DNA of 64,000 nucleotides, from contig CAZNFW010000006.1 of assembly GCA_964572725.1 (NCBI GenBank), forward strand, positions 28,624 through 92,623, in the 5' to 3' direction. How positions within the stretch are numbered: position 1 is the stretch's first letter; every line of letters begins with the position of its first letter. Below, in pieces: positions 26,341 to 36,809 of the stretch. Both the position numbers and the translations under genes were made by a program. This stretch comes from Rosettibacter sp964572725. GTDB taxonomy: Bacteria; Bacteroidota; Ignavibacteria; Ignavibacteriales; Melioribacteraceae. The notes beneath the pieces were generated by a model. It was not told the DNA's origin and did no database searches. It was given only the letters and a program-made list of their open reading frames with translations.

Positions 26341-27699
26341 ATGAAAAAGTTAGAACAAAAAATCTTTAATTTCATTAATCAACATAATTTAATTGACAAA
26401 AACGATAAACTGCTAATTTCCTTCAGCGGTGGCCCTGATTCAACTTTTGCACTTTATTTCTTAAATAAATTCAAAAAGAAATTTAAAATAGAAATTGCTG
26501 CTGTTCACTTTAATCATCAATTAAGAGGAAAAGAATCAGATGAAGATGAGAAATTTTGTTATGAATTCTGCAAAACATTAAACATCCCTATTTTCTCTTT
26601 TAAATTAAATGTCAAAGAATACGCCAAAGAAAATAAACTTTCGATTGAAGAAGCTGCAAGAATACTTCGTTATGATACTCTTGAGAATTTTTCAACAAAG
26701 AACAATTTTAATAAAATTGTTACAGCACATAATTTATCTGATAATACCGAAACAGTATTAATTAATCTTTTTAGTGGAACTGGTTATACAGGTTTTTCAG
26801 GAATACCAATAAAACGGGGAAAAATTATTCGTCCATTCCTTTGTATTTTTAAAGAAGAAATTTTGGATTACCTCAACAATAATAACATTAACTATCGAAT
26901 TGATTCTTCAAACCTTCGAAATGATTTCAAAAGAAATTTTATTCGAAACAAAATTCTTCCTTCAATAAGAGAAAAAATTAATCCCAAAGTTGACGAAGCA
27001 ATATTTCGTTCGTCAAAAATTTTAGAAATTCTTGCGTCAATAATCGATAATCATATAAATGAATTAGTAATAAAACATACTCGAATCTCGAAGGATAGTA
27101 TTTTTATCAAATCATCAGCAAAAAAAATTGAAAATGAAATTTTTGGCGAGATAATCAAAAAACTTCTGAAAGAAAATTTCGATTATAAAATTGAATACGA
27201 TGATGTTTATAGAATTAAATCTTTACTTGAAAAACAAAAAGGGAAAAAAATTTTTCTAACCAAGAAATTACTTGCCATAAGAGAAAAAAACGGGATAGAA
27301 ATTTTATCAAACAAGAAAGAAAATAATTTAATAACGGTAATCAAGGTTGGTGAAAGTGCTAAATTAAACGGCAGGATATTAAAAATTGAAGATGCCAGCC
27401 GTGAAGAAATTAAATTTGGTAAGTCAAAAAATGTAGAATACATTTCTGCGGATAATTTAAGTGATAAATTTATTTTAAGAAAATGGCATCCTGGTGATAA
27501 ATTTATTCCGCTTGGTATGAAAAAGCCAAAAAAAATTTCTGACTTTTTAACCGATGCAAAAATTAAATCTTCAGAAAAAAAAGATAAATTTGTTCTTGAG
27601 AATAATAAATTTATTGTATGGCTTGTAGGTTTAAGAATTGATGATAGATTTAAAATTACATCACAAACAAAGAGGATATTAAAACTGTGGATAAAATAG
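26341..27699 (+). CDS. tilS: tRNA(Ile)-lysidine synthase TilS
   Basis: 452 residues. The PP-loop ATP-binding motif SFSGGPDSTFALYF lies near residue 30, HFNHQLRGKESDEDE and NFIRNKILPSIREKINP follow, and the C-terminal domain has RKWHPGDKFIPLGM, KKPKKISDFL. TilS adds lysine to C34 of the CAT-anticodon tRNA-Ile so that it reads AUA codons, which should be common in this AT-rich genome. The stop overlaps hpt by 13 bp. tilS-hpt-ftsH is a conserved bacterial gene order. Confidence 0.93.
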   Translation: MKKLEQKIFNFINQHNLIDKNDKLLISFSGGPDSTFALYFLNKFKKKFKIEIAAVHFNHQLRGKESDEDEKFCYEFCKTLNIPIFSFKLNVKEYAKENKLSIEEAARILRYDTLENFSTKNNFNKIVTAHNLSDNTETVLINLFSGTGYTGFSGIPIKRGKIIRPFLCIFKEEILDYLNNNNINYRIDSSNLRNDFKRNFIRNKILPSIREKINPKVDEAIFRSSKILEILASIIDNHINELVIKHTRISKDSIFIKSSAKKIENEIFGEIIKKLLKENFDYKIEYDDVYRIKSLLEKQKGKKIFLTKKLLAIREKNGIEILSNKKENNLITVIKVGESAKLNGRILKIEDASREEIKFGKSKNVEYISADNLSDKFILRKWHPGDKFIPLGMKKPKKISDFLTDAKIKSSEKKDKFVLENNKFIVWLVGLRIDDRFKITSQTKRILKLWIK

Positions 27700-28250
27700 G
27701 AACACAAAATCCGGATGAACTCTGGATAGGAACAGAAAAGTTTGTTCCTTTCATCACTGAAGAGCAAATTCAAAAAAGAGTTGCAGAATTAGGAAAAGAA
27801 ATTTCTCATGACTATAAAGCTAAGCTCCCAATTTTTATTGGTGTACTCAACGGCTCGTTTATGTTTATGGCAGATTTAATGAAGCATATAACTATAAATT
27901 GTGAGGTTGATTTTTTCAAATTATCAAGTTATGGCGATGCAAAAATAAGTTCTGGAAAGGTAAAATTAGTTAAAGATTTGAATGCTGACATTACAGATAG
28001 ACATCTTATAATTGTCGAAGACATAGTAGATACAGGACTTTCAATCAAGTATATAGAAAATTTAATTGAAGAACACAAACCTGCAAGCATGAAAGTGGTT
28101 TCTCTTCTGGTGAAAGAAGATAGTATAAAATATGATGTTAAAATTGATTATATTGGATTCAGGATTCAGAACAAATTTGTAATTGGATATGGACTTGATT
28201 ATGCTCAAAAATACAGGAATTTAAAATCCATCTATGTTTTAAGTGAATAA
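27687..28250 (+). CDS. hpt: Hypoxanthine phosphoribosyltransferase
   Basis: 187 residues. The PRPP-binding signature IIVEDIVDTGLSIKYIENL lies near residue 112, with LNGSFMFMADLMKHI upstream of it and KFVIGYGLDYAQKYRNL near the end. It salvages hypoxanthine and guanine to IMP and GMP. The start is GTG within the end of tilS. It precedes ftsH by 23 bp. Purine salvage here complements purL earlier in the window. Confidence 0.93.
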   Translation: MDKIGTQNPDELWIGTEKFVPFITEEQIQKRVAELGKEISHDYKAKLPIFIGVLNGSFMFMADLMKHITINCEVDFFKLSSYGDAKISSGKVKLVKDLNADITDRHLIIVEDIVDTGLSIKYIENLIEEHKPASMKVVSLLVKEDSIKYDVKIDYIGFRIQNKFVIGYGLDYAQKYRNLKSIYVLSE

Positions 28251-28273
28251 AAAGGAAGGTGAAATTTTAGTAT

Positions 28274-30349
28274 ATGGCAAACAACGATAATCGAAACAAG
28301 ACCAACAAATCAAGATCCCCGCTTGGAAATGGTCCTCAAAAACCTGACGGTGATTTCGATTGGTCAAAAATTATTAAAAGTGTTATAAGCTGGGGAACTG
28401 TAATAATAGCTGCAGTAATCATAATGCAGTTTATGAAATCTGGCTCTCCAAATGTTGTAGAGGTTCCATATGATGTTTATGAAAAATTTCTTGAAGGCGG
28501 GAAAATAGCAAGTGCAAAAATTATTAAAACAGATGTAAATGATTATAAATTCGAAGGCAAATTAATTCATAAAGAAAAAATTTTCTTAAATGGAGCTTTC
28601 ATAGATGTCCAAAATTTCAGTGTAACATTGATAGAACCTGTACTGCAAGACCATGTTAAAATCTGGAAGGAAAAAAATATCAGATTCACATTTGTAAAAG
28701 AATCAAATGAATGGACATCGATTTTATTTGGTCTTTTGCCTTGGCTGATAATCTTTGGAATATGGATATTAATTTTCAGAAGAATGCAGGCTGGTGCTGG
28801 AGGAACTAAAGGAATATTTAATTTTGGAAAAAGTAGAGCTAAATTAATTACAGAATCTGCAGTTAAAGTTACATTTAAAGATGTTGCCGGTGCAGACGAA
28901 GCTAAATTAGAACTTCAGGAAATAATTGAATTCTTGAGAGAGCCAGCAAAATTTCAAAGACTTGGAGGAAAAATTCCGCGTGGAGTTTTGTTACTTGGCC
29001 CTCCCGGAACAGGTAAAACACTACTAGCTCGAGCCGTAGCTGGCGAGGCAGGCGTTCCATTCTTTTCAATTTCTGGAGCAGACTTTGTGGAAATGTTTGT
29101 TGGTGTTGGTGCAAGTCGTGTACGCGACCTCTTTGAACAGGGAAAGAAAAATGCTCCATGTATAATTTTCATTGATGAAATTGATGCTGTTGGAAGACAT
29201 CGAGGTGCTGGTTTAGGTGGCGGTCACGATGAACGCGAGCAAACTCTCAACCAATTACTCGTTGAAATGGATGGATTCGAACAAAATAGCGGCGTAATTA
29301 TTATTGCTGCTACTAATCGCCCGGATGTTCTTGACCCTGCATTATTAAGACCGGGAAGATTTGACAGACAAATAGTTGTAGACCGTCCAGATGTCAAAGG
29401 AAGAGAAGGAATTTTAAAAGTTCATACAAGAAAAATTCCTCTTGATTCAGATGTTGATTTAGAAGTTCTCGCTAAAGCTACTCCAGGACTTGCTGGAGCC
29501 GAATTAGCTAATATGGTTAACGAAGCTGCTCTGCTTGCAGCACGTAAAAACAAAAAGAAAGTTTCCATGGAAGATTTTGAAGAAGCAAAAGACAAAGTAA
29601 TGATGGGAATGGAAAGAAAGAGTTTAATAATTTCAGAGGAAGAGAAAAAAATTACTGCTTATCATGAAATTGGTCATGTCCTTGTTGCAAAAATGCTTCC
29701 CGAAGCCGACCCTGTTCATAAAGTTACAATTATTCCTCGCGGAAGAGCACTTGGTGTAACAACTTATCTCCCTGTAGATGAAAAACATACTTATTCAAAA
29801 GAATATCTCGAAGCAATGATTACTTATGCACTTGGTGGTAGAGCAGCAGAAAAAATTGTATTCAAAAGATTTACCACAGGTGCAGGCAACGACATTGAAA
29901 AAGCTACAAACATTGCCCGTAAAATGGTTTGCGAATGGGGAATGAGTGAAAAACTTGGTCCTCTTGCTTATGGTTCCAAAGAAGAAGAAATATTCCTTGG
30001 ACGCGAAATTACCAAACATAAAGATTACAGCGAAAAAACCGCTCAGGAAATTGATGAAGAAGTTAAAAAAATTGTTATGACCTGTATGGAAAGAGCTGAA
30101 AAGATTTTACAAGAAAATGTTGAATTACTCCACAAACTTTCAACAGAACTCCTTGAAAGAGAAATTCTTGATGCAGAAGAAATTGATAAAATTATTAGAG
30201 GTGAAGAACTACCACCTGTAAAACGAAACGGCTCCGGAAATAATTCAAACAAAGATAAAGAAATACCAGAGCATGTTCAAAAATTATTAGAAGAAAGAAA
30301 GAAAAAAGAATCCTCCAAAAATTCTGATAAAGCTGATGGTAGCAAGTGA
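28274..30349 (+). CDS. ftsH: ATP-dependent zinc metalloprotease FtsH
   Basis: 691 residues. Two membrane helices bracket a periplasmic domain (about residues 37-55 and 150-168). The AAA domain has Walker A GPPGTGKT near 242-249, Walker B IIFIDEIDAVG and the SRH region ATNRPDVLDPALLRPGRFDR. The protease motif HEIGH is near 463-467, followed by GRAAEKIVF. It degrades membrane and short-lived cytoplasmic proteins. The C-terminal tail is charged. AGGAAGG upstream is a strong ribosome-binding site. The stop overlaps the next gene by 14 bp. Confidence 0.96.
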   Translation: MANNDNRNKTNKSRSPLGNGPQKPDGDFDWSKIIKSVISWGTVIIAAVIIMQFMKSGSPNVVEVPYDVYEKFLEGGKIASAKIIKTDVNDYKFEGKLIHKEKIFLNGAFIDVQNFSVTLIEPVLQDHVKIWKEKNIRFTFVKESNEWTSILFGLLPWLIIFGIWILIFRRMQAGAGGTKGIFNFGKSRAKLITESAVKVTFKDVAGADEAKLELQEIIEFLREPAKFQRLGGKIPRGVLLLGPPGTGKTLLARAVAGEAGVPFFSISGADFVEMFVGVGASRVRDLFEQGKKNAPCIIFIDEIDAVGRHRGAGLGGGHDEREQTLNQLLVEMDGFEQNSGVIIIAATNRPDVLDPALLRPGRFDRQIVVDRPDVKGREGILKVHTRKIPLDSDVDLEVLAKATPGLAGAELANMVNEAALLAARKNKKKVSMEDFEEAKDKVMMGMERKSLIISEEEKKITAYHEIGHVLVAKMLPEADPVHKVTIIPRGRALGVTTYLPVDEKHTYSKEYLEAMITYALGGRAAEKIVFKRFTTGAGNDIEKATNIARKMVCEWGMSEKLGPLAYGSKEEEIFLGREITKHKDYSEKTAQEIDEEVKKIVMTCMERAEKILQENVELLHKLSTELLEREILDAEEIDKIIRGEELPPVKRNGSGNNSNKDKEIPEHVQKLLEERKKKESSKNSDKADGSK

Positions 30350-31004
30350 ACACGCAACTATTGATTATCAAAGTGAAGTTTTAAGAAAAGCAATTCATCT
30401 ATGTTCTCTTTCTATTCCTGTTATCTATTATTTTATTACAAAAGAACTTGCTTTAAAAATCTTAATCCCTCTGCTAATCTTATCATTGATAATTGATTTA
30501 GGAAGATATTATTTCAAACCAATTCAGGATTTTTTCTACAGCATTTTTGGTTTTCTTTTAAGACGTCATGAAAAAGACCATAAGAAAAAAAATTTAAATG
30601 GTGCAACTTATGTATTGATGTCTGCTGTAATTGTTATACTTATTTTTCCAAAAATCTTTGTTGTTACATCATTTTCAATACTTATAATAGGAGATATTGC
30701 AGCAGCTCTTATAGGCAGAAAATTTGGGAAAAGAAAATTTCTGCTAAAAAGTCTCGAAGGAACTATAGCATTTTTTATTTTTTCATGCATTGTTATTCTA
30801 TTTACCCCAAAAATCGAAGGAAATTTACTTGAATTTATTATTGGATTTATTTCTGCAGCAATTGGAGCAATAGTAGAAAATATATCAATTGGTTGGGCTG
30901 ATGATAATCTTGTAATACCTATAACTGTGGGAATTTCGATGTGGGTTCTTTATACAATCTTTTTTCCGCATATGCCACTTATTCTTCCAAATGTTCCCAA
31001 CTAA
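30336..31004 (+). CDS. Diacylglycerol/polyprenol kinase-family (SEC59/DGK1/VTE5) membrane protein
   Basis: 222 residues with about six membrane helices. Features shared with the CTP-dependent dolichol/diacylglycerol/phytol kinase family are EVLRKAIHLCSLSIPVIYYF at the N-terminus, RRHEKDHKKKNLNGATYVLM, the loop GDIAAALIGRKFGKRK and the next helix. KSLEGTIAFFIFS is also typical. It probably phosphorylates a lipid alcohol in the cytoplasmic membrane. It begins inside ftsH and is followed 41 bp later by the DUF4837 gene. Confidence 0.82.
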   Translation: MVASEHATIDYQSEVLRKAIHLCSLSIPVIYYFITKELALKILIPLLILSLIIDLGRYYFKPIQDFFYSIFGFLLRRHEKDHKKKNLNGATYVLMSAVIVILIFPKIFVVTSFSILIIGDIAAALIGRKFGKRKFLLKSLEGTIAFFIFSCIVILFTPKIEGNLLEFIIGFISAAIGAIVENISIGWADDNLVIPITVGISMWVLYTIFFPHMPLILPNVPN

Positions 31005-31045
31005 TGAAACAAATAATTTTACTAAAAGTATAAAATCCAACAATT

Positions 31046-32149
31046 ATGATGAATAAGATGAAATTAAAAAAATACTTTACAAGCCTTTTGTTACTAACAT
31101 CTGTAATTTTTCTTGCTGCATGCAATGCCAAAAAAACTGCCACTGGAAATGAAGACGATATTTATGTGTTTGCAGATTCAACAGATTATTATAATCTCGA
31201 AGGATCATTGCTTACAGTATTCAATAAAATAATTTACACACCTCAGCCAGAAAATCTTTTTAACCTTATAAGAAAGGACATTTCATTGCTAGAAAAGTAT
31301 AAAGAGAAAAAAAATATTATAATTATTGCTCCATTAAATTCTAAATCGGAAACTTCTCAATACGTAAACAGTATGCTGAGCAATGATGTGAAGAAAATGG
31401 TTTATGAAGATTCTATTAGTGTAATTAACAAATATAACCTTTGGGCAAATGACCAATTAGTTATGATAATTACTTCTCCCACTCTCGAACAATTAAATAA
31501 AAATATTCTTAAAGAAAGTGAAAATTTGCTTTATTATTTTCAAAAAATATCAAATGACAGACTTTATAAAAGTCTTTATAATTCCAGATATGAACAAAAA
31601 AATATTGAAGCAAAATTTTTAAGAGATTATGGATGGATGATTTATGTTCAAACAGACTTTTTGCTTGCAATAGATAAACCCCAAGATAAATTTGTATGGT
31701 TAAGAAGAGCACCTGGTACTGATATGGAAAGATGGATATTTGTCCATTGGATTGACAATGCTTCACCCGCTCTTCTAAACAAAGATTCTATTTACGCAAT
31801 AAGAAATAAATTAACAGAAAAGTTTTACAGAACATCTGACGACTCAAGTTATGTAGAAATTTCAGATGACTACAAAATAACCAAAGAAGTAAATTTCTTA
31901 AATCGCTATGCGTTAATGACACAAGGTCTATGGCGCATGAAAGATGGCTCTATGGGAGGTCCTTTTATTAATTATACTTTTTATGATGAACCAACAAAAA
32001 GAATTTATATGCTTGATGGCTCTGTATATGCACCAAAATATTATAAGAAAAAATTAATTCAACAGCTCGATGTTCTATTAAGATCTTTCCTCACAAAAAG
32101 AGAAGTAGACAAAGAAAGATATGAAGAATTAATGGAAGAACTTGAATAA
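31046..32149 (+). CDS. DUF4837-family lipoprotein
   Basis: 367 residues. The lipoprotein signal ends in FLAAC. The body begins DDIYVFADSTDYYNLEGSLL, the repeated beta-alpha unit includes NIIIIAPLNS, and later text has WLRRAPGTDMERWIFVHWID and YVEISDDYKITKEVNFLNRY. This pattern corresponds to DUF4837, a family confined largely to Bacteroidota-like genomes and of unknown role. It is the last gene of the greA operon. Its stop directly abuts the stop of the convergent DUF2723 gene with no spacer. Confidence 0.78.
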   Translation: MMNKMKLKKYFTSLLLLTSVIFLAACNAKKTATGNEDDIYVFADSTDYYNLEGSLLTVFNKIIYTPQPENLFNLIRKDISLLEKYKEKKNIIIIAPLNSKSETSQYVNSMLSNDVKKMVYEDSISVINKYNLWANDQLVMIITSPTLEQLNKNILKESENLLYYFQKISNDRLYKSLYNSRYEQKNIEAKFLRDYGWMIYVQTDFLLAIDKPQDKFVWLRRAPGTDMERWIFVHWIDNASPALLNKDSIYAIRNKLTEKFYRTSDDSSYVEISDDYKITKEVNFLNRYALMTQGLWRMKDGSMGGPFINYTFYDEPTKRIYMLDGSVYAPKYYKKKLIQQLDVLLRSFLTKREVDKERYEELMEELE

Positions 32150-34045
32150 CTAATTAATATACTTTAAAACATTTTCTGGAATACGAAAATTTTTTAAGTC
32201 ACCTTTTATTTTATCAATATACATCTTTGCTCTATCAATTTTACCATATTGAATTTCATACATTGCTCTATATGTTAACATTGTGCCAACAACATTCTCA
32301 ATAAAATTAATGTATTTATTCCTGTTTTCATAAATTCTAATTTTAAAATCAGGAGCTGGTGCTGGCACATAATCATTTCCCTTCACAACTTTGAACATAA
32401 ATAGATGAGGGACGATTTGATAACCTTCAGGTAACTGTAATTCCCCTCTCTGCATTTCATTCTGAAATAATTCTAATCCCAAGTAAACATTTATGTTATT
32501 TTGGGATATTAAACCTGTCATGATTTTTCTATAATATTTTTCAAGTAATTCCGAGTCATACTCTTCGGAATGTTCAAATGGTTTTAGTGCAATTAGGAAC
32601 TTATCAATATCATCTTTTATATTTTTAATTACATCAGGATAGTTTCTTTCAATCTGATTGTAATACCATGACCTTCGAAGTAATTCTTTGTCAATAACAA
32701 CAACATCCCTCCTAAAATTTTCAACATATTGATAATAGTAAGAAGGCGAAACAAAATAATCCCACTGATAAGTTAATATTATTGAATTCTTTTCTACACT
32801 TTTAAGAATGGACTTTGTGTAATCTTCAAACGCATAGATATTTGATTGATTTACATGAGAATAATTCGAAGCAAAAACATAAATCAAAATAACAATAACG
32901 AAAGAGATTGAATAATTAGTTTTGTTAACTTTTTCGAAGTTATATTTAATTCCATAAGCTCCAAAAAATGATAACATTATAAATGAAAGAAGAAAATATG
33001 AATCAATATCAACAATATCATAATTAATTACATATAGAAGAGAAAATAAAAATGTTATTAAGAATAAATAGAAAAATTTTTTTGAAACTTTTAAGATGTA
33101 AATTACTCCAGCAAGAATAAAAATAAAGTAAGCATAAGTAAACTCATTTGGTAAGTTTTCTAAATAGTAATTAAATTGTTTTTTAGCAGAATCATATGAA
33201 GAAAAGAGCCACACCTGATATTGTTTTCCTGTAAAATGTCTCCAGAAGTTTTCAAAGTTTTGCGGATTTCCCCAATTTAATACTGGGTTTGAATAAGCAC
33301 GCAGAGGAAGGTAAAGATAAATTAATGCCATAACGCAAGCAGAAACAAGAAAAGTTATTATGATTTTTTTTAATGTAATTCGACTTAAATTTTCCTTCAT
33401 AAAAAACAAAATCCCAGCAAAAGGCAAAACAAGTAATGTGGTCATATGATTACAAAAACCCAATGCTATTGCTATACCAACTTTCATCCATTCATACAAA
33501 TTATTTTTATTTTCATAAAATGTTTTTAGTGTTAAATAAATTATCAGATTAAAAAGGAATACTTGAAGTGAATAAACTTCCACTGATGTAGATTGAAACC
33601 AGTAAGTCCTGCTAAATGCAAGAAATAATCCGCTTATAGATGAGACTAAAATATTTTGATAATCAGGAGTATAAATTTTATTTAAAGACTTGTTTTTTCT
33701 TTTACCTTTCGATACAAAATTAATATCACTTTTCACATTACTTAAAAGCAAATAAACAGATTTAACAAACAACACCACACCAGCTGCGCACCATAATGTT
33801 GCCAATAAATTAGCCTGATATATTTTTGTAAATGGAAGAGGAATTTTTAGAAATAAAAAACCAATTAATGTAAATAATGGGTACCCCGTTGGATGAGCAA
33901 TTCCAAGCGTTGATTGAACTGCTGCTAATTCACCAGAATCAATCTGAATTACGCTTGGAGCAATTGTTATTAAATAAAATAAGAAAGCTACAGCACCTGA
34001 TATTTCAGCATAATATTTTTTTATAAACTCAAATTTTGCCAACAT
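32150..34045 (-). CDS. DUF2723-family membrane protein (glycosyltransferase-like)
   Basis: 631 residues. The first 400 hold about ten membrane helices, including the family signature TIAPSVIQIDSGELAAVQST followed by LGIAHPTGYPLFTLIG. The conserved Asp and Glu in the first loop resemble those of GT-C transferases. The C-terminal 200 residues are extracytoplasmic or cytoplasmic and TPR-like. Members are common in Bacteroidota and thought to modify envelope glycans or proteins. The start lies 17 bp inside the glnE end, so the two are co-transcribed. Confidence 0.82.
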   Translation of the reverse strand: MLAKFEFIKKYYAEISGAVAFLFYLITIAPSVIQIDSGELAAVQSTLGIAHPTGYPLFTLIGFLFLKIPLPFTKIYQANLLATLWCAAGVVLFVKSVYLLLSNVKSDINFVSKGKRKNKSLNKIYTPDYQNILVSSISGLFLAFSRTYWFQSTSVEVYSLQVFLFNLIIYLTLKTFYENKNNLYEWMKVGIAIALGFCNHMTTLLVLPFAGILFFMKENLSRITLKKIIITFLVSACVMALIYLYLPLRAYSNPVLNWGNPQNFENFWRHFTGKQYQVWLFSSYDSAKKQFNYYLENLPNEFTYAYFIFILAGVIYILKVSKKFFYLFLITFLFSLLYVINYDIVDIDSYFLLSFIMLSFFGAYGIKYNFEKVNKTNYSISFVIVILIYVFASNYSHVNQSNIYAFEDYTKSILKSVEKNSIILTYQWDYFVSPSYYYQYVENFRRDVVVIDKELLRRSWYYNQIERNYPDVIKNIKDDIDKFLIALKPFEHSEEYDSELLEKYYRKIMTGLISQNNINVYLGLELFQNEMQRGELQLPEGYQIVPHLFMFKVVKGNDYVPAPAPDFKIRIYENRNKYINFIENVVGTMLTYRAMYEIQYGKIDRAKMYIDKIKGDLKNFRIPENVLKYIN

Positions 34046-36809
34046 ATTTTTCGAAAAGTAAGATGTTCGATTTTATAACTGATGAAAGTTTTCTTTGAAG
34101 TTCTTCAACAGATATTTTGAAAAATGAAGCAATCATCGACTTTTTTTCATCAGTTGCAGGAAATATTACACTTGAGGTGTTAAAAATACACTGTAATGCA
34201 AATTCAATTTTCCTTAAAAACAAATAATTATTATATATTAAATCATAATCTTCCTGAGGGAAAATCTTCTTAAGACTTTTAATAACATTAATCATTTTCT
34301 TGCTTTGTAATGTTGGTTTATTAAAAAATTGTGATTGAATTAAAAAATCAATTGTGACTAATCCGCCATTTTGCTTTTTTATATTAAAAGAAGAATCATA
34401 ACGTGGAATGTTTTCCTTCATTATTAATCTATACATGTGAAGCATTTCTTTTATAACATAATTGATGTCAAGCAGTTTAATATGATTAATCAAAATTGAT
34501 TTGAATTTTTTAAAAAGATTTTTGTTGCCGCAAATAAATCTTATTTTTGATAGTGATTGAATTTCCCATATTCTTGCTCTTGTTTCAAGATAATTCCTGT
34601 AACTGTCAACACCCCAAACAAGCGGAGAACTTTTTCCTTCAGGTCGCAGGCGAACATCAATATCAAACGGCTTTAATTCATTTTGCAAATTCTGCAACAA
34701 CTTTTGAAAATCATCCTGTATTCCCGAATATTTATTTACATCATCAGTTATAATTATTAAATCAATGTCTGAAGAAAAATTAAGCATGTAAGAACCATAG
34801 CTCCCCAATCCCCCAATAAAATAATTATACTTCGTATTGTATTGTGACGAAAACTCACTGATTCTTAAATCAACATATCTGCAAATTAAACTTGATATTT
34901 TTTCAGTCGAAATTAACCCCAGAGAAAATTGAATTGAAAGTAAAAATATTAGCTGATTGATTTTATAATTAGAAATATAATCTTCAATATTTTTTATTAA
35001 CACTTCTTGTGATAAAAACATTTCTTCAACTGATTTATCAAGAATCAAAATGTCAACAGCCTTTGAGCAGAACTCGCATATTTTTAGAAAATTTTTGAAA
35101 TAATATTTATTCAAAAACTGTGAATACCAGATAGAAGGAAATTTAGATGCTCTAATAATCTTAACAAAATTATCCAGCGTAATATCAGGCGATGAACATT
35201 TTTTCAAATATTTTATGAGTGCAGGTTCAATTTGATTAAACAACTCGATTGTTTTGGAATCAAATTCTTTTTGTTCAAAATATCCTAATCCGCTTCTTAA
35301 ATATTTAAGATTTTTTTCAGCACGGTTAAAATCCTTAAAATGAATTTTCTCTAAATTAATCTCTTCACTTTTATCATCACCACCTAAAATATTGTTGTAA
35401 ATATTTCTAACCTGTTTTCTTATTTCACCCAGTTCTCTTTTAAATTTTTTTTCGTCATCGTATTTAAGATAACTGCACAGCTTAAAAAGAAGCTCTCCTT
35501 CCGATGGAATAAGATGTGTTTGAGTATCATTCATCAATTGAAGGAAATGTTCTATTTTTCTATAAAAAATATAAGCTCTAATTAATAAATCTTTTTCATC
35601 CTTCTTAAGAAGATTTTTTTCATAAAGTATTTCAATTGCTTTTAATGTATTACCCGTTCTAAGTTCTTTAAATCTTCCTCCATTTAGTAACTGCAATGCT
35701 TGAACTGCAAATTCAATATCTCTTATTCCACCCTGAAACAATTTTACGTTTTCTTTTTCTTTATTATGAAGCTCGATATTATACTTCATTTTTTTTATCT
35801 GTTCCTTAAGAGAAGAAGAAAATGATACTGGAAATATATATGGCTGAAGAAATTGATAAAATTTTTGATACATATTAAAACTGCCGTAAACATAATCAAG
35901 TTTTATTAACATCTGTCGTTCCCAATCTTCCCCTCTTGTTTCGTAATATTTTGTATAATCGCTGTAAGCTTTGCATAAAGGAGAATACTTGCCATCAGGC
36001 CTTAACCGAAAATCAATTCTGTAAATGTACCCTCTGTCTGTAATTTGAGTTGAAGATTTTATAAATAATAAAGTAGCTTCTGAAAGTATTTCGTGATATT
36101 CTTTTTTAATTTCTTTTATGTATTCATTTTCATCATAAAATAAAATTAAATCAACATCCGAACTGTAGTTTAATTCATTTCCACCCAATTTTCCCAAAGA
36201 ACACAGGCAGTATTGACGATTGGTTTTTAAACCATATTTTGATAAAGTTTCCTGATAACATAATTCAAACAAAACCGAAAGAATTGATTTTGCAAGACAG
36301 CTCAATTGTTCTGTGATGATTCGAAGGTCGTTAAGATAAAGTATATCATTAATCCCTATTTTCAATATATATCTTTTTTTGAACTGTCGAATGAAATTTA
36401 ATTTTGCATTGAATGTAAAATATCGATTAATTCCATCTTGAAGTTCTTTTTTTAAAGCATCTGAAGTTATATTTTTAGCAAGATACTCCTGATCAAAAAC
36501 TTGATAAAGATACTCTGGATTTCTTACGACTATATCAGTTAAATAATTACTGCTTGCAGCAATAGCAATTAAAATTTCTGCATGATGAGGATATTTAACA
36601 AGTTCGTTGAAAAATGTGTGTTTATCATAAAGCGAGTTAAATATTCTGAGCAAGTTTGCCTCAGAAGATGAAGAAAAGTAATACTTCCCAGCTTCAAGCT
36701 CCATCAATCGAAGAGCTTTATCAAAAACATCAGAAGTTATTAATCCTTGAGTAAATTCAATCAGTTTCGTAATAAAACTTTCTGAAAAAGAAAAATTTGT
36801 TTTTTGCAC
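34029..36809 (-). CDS. glnE: Glutamine synthetase adenylyltransferase/deadenylylase GlnE
   Basis: 926 residues, close to the usual 950 for the bifunctional enzyme. The N-terminal nucleotidyltransferase domain has the canonical CSLGKLGGNELNYSSDVDL near residues 203-221; the linked helical domain GIRDIEFAVQALQLLNGG follows. The second domain has GGLGSYGSYMLNFSSDIDLI near 667-683, which keeps the catalytic Asp pair but loses the GKLGGxE signature. GlnE adds or removes AMP on glutamine synthetase under PII control. The start is GTG. A PII gene lies 3.3 kb away beyond secA. Confidence 0.88.
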   Translation of the reverse strand: MQKTNFSFSESFITKLIEFTQGLITSDVFDKALRLMELEAGKYYFSSSSEANLLRIFNSLYDKHTFFNELVKYPHHAEILIAIAASSNYLTDIVVRNPEYLYQVFDQEYLAKNITSDALKKELQDGINRYFTFNAKLNFIRQFKKRYILKIGINDILYLNDLRIITEQLSCLAKSILSVLFELCYQETLSKYGLKTNRQYCLCSLGKLGGNELNYSSDVDLILFYDENEYIKEIKKEYHEILSEATLLFIKSSTQITDRGYIYRIDFRLRPDGKYSPLCKAYSDYTKYYETRGEDWERQMLIKLDYVYGSFNMYQKFYQFLQPYIFPVSFSSSLKEQIKKMKYNIELHNKEKENVKLFQGGIRDIEFAVQALQLLNGGRFKELRTGNTLKAIEILYEKNLLKKDEKDLLIRAYIFYRKIEHFLQLMNDTQTHLIPSEGELLFKLCSYLKYDDEKKFKRELGEIRKQVRNIYNNILGGDDKSEEINLEKIHFKDFNRAEKNLKYLRSGLGYFEQKEFDSKTIELFNQIEPALIKYLKKCSSPDITLDNFVKIIRASKFPSIWYSQFLNKYYFKNFLKICEFCSKAVDILILDKSVEEMFLSQEVLIKNIEDYISNYKINQLIFLLSIQFSLGLISTEKISSLICRYVDLRISEFSSQYNTKYNYFIGGLGSYGSYMLNFSSDIDLIIITDDVNKYSGIQDDFQKLLQNLQNELKPFDIDVRLRPEGKSSPLVWGVDSYRNYLETRARIWEIQSLSKIRFICGNKNLFKKFKSILINHIKLLDINYVIKEMLHMYRLIMKENIPRYDSSFNIKKQNGGLVTIDFLIQSQFFNKPTLQSKKMINVIKSLKKIFPQEDYDLIYNNYLFLRKIEFALQCIFNTSSVIFPATDEKKSMIASFFKISVEELQRKLSSVIKSNILLFEKYVGKI

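Noticed and set aside
27207..27773. 188-codon reverse frame over tilS and hpt
   Set aside because: It lies fully opposite two well-recognised genes and has low-complexity Phe/Leu/Ser composition.
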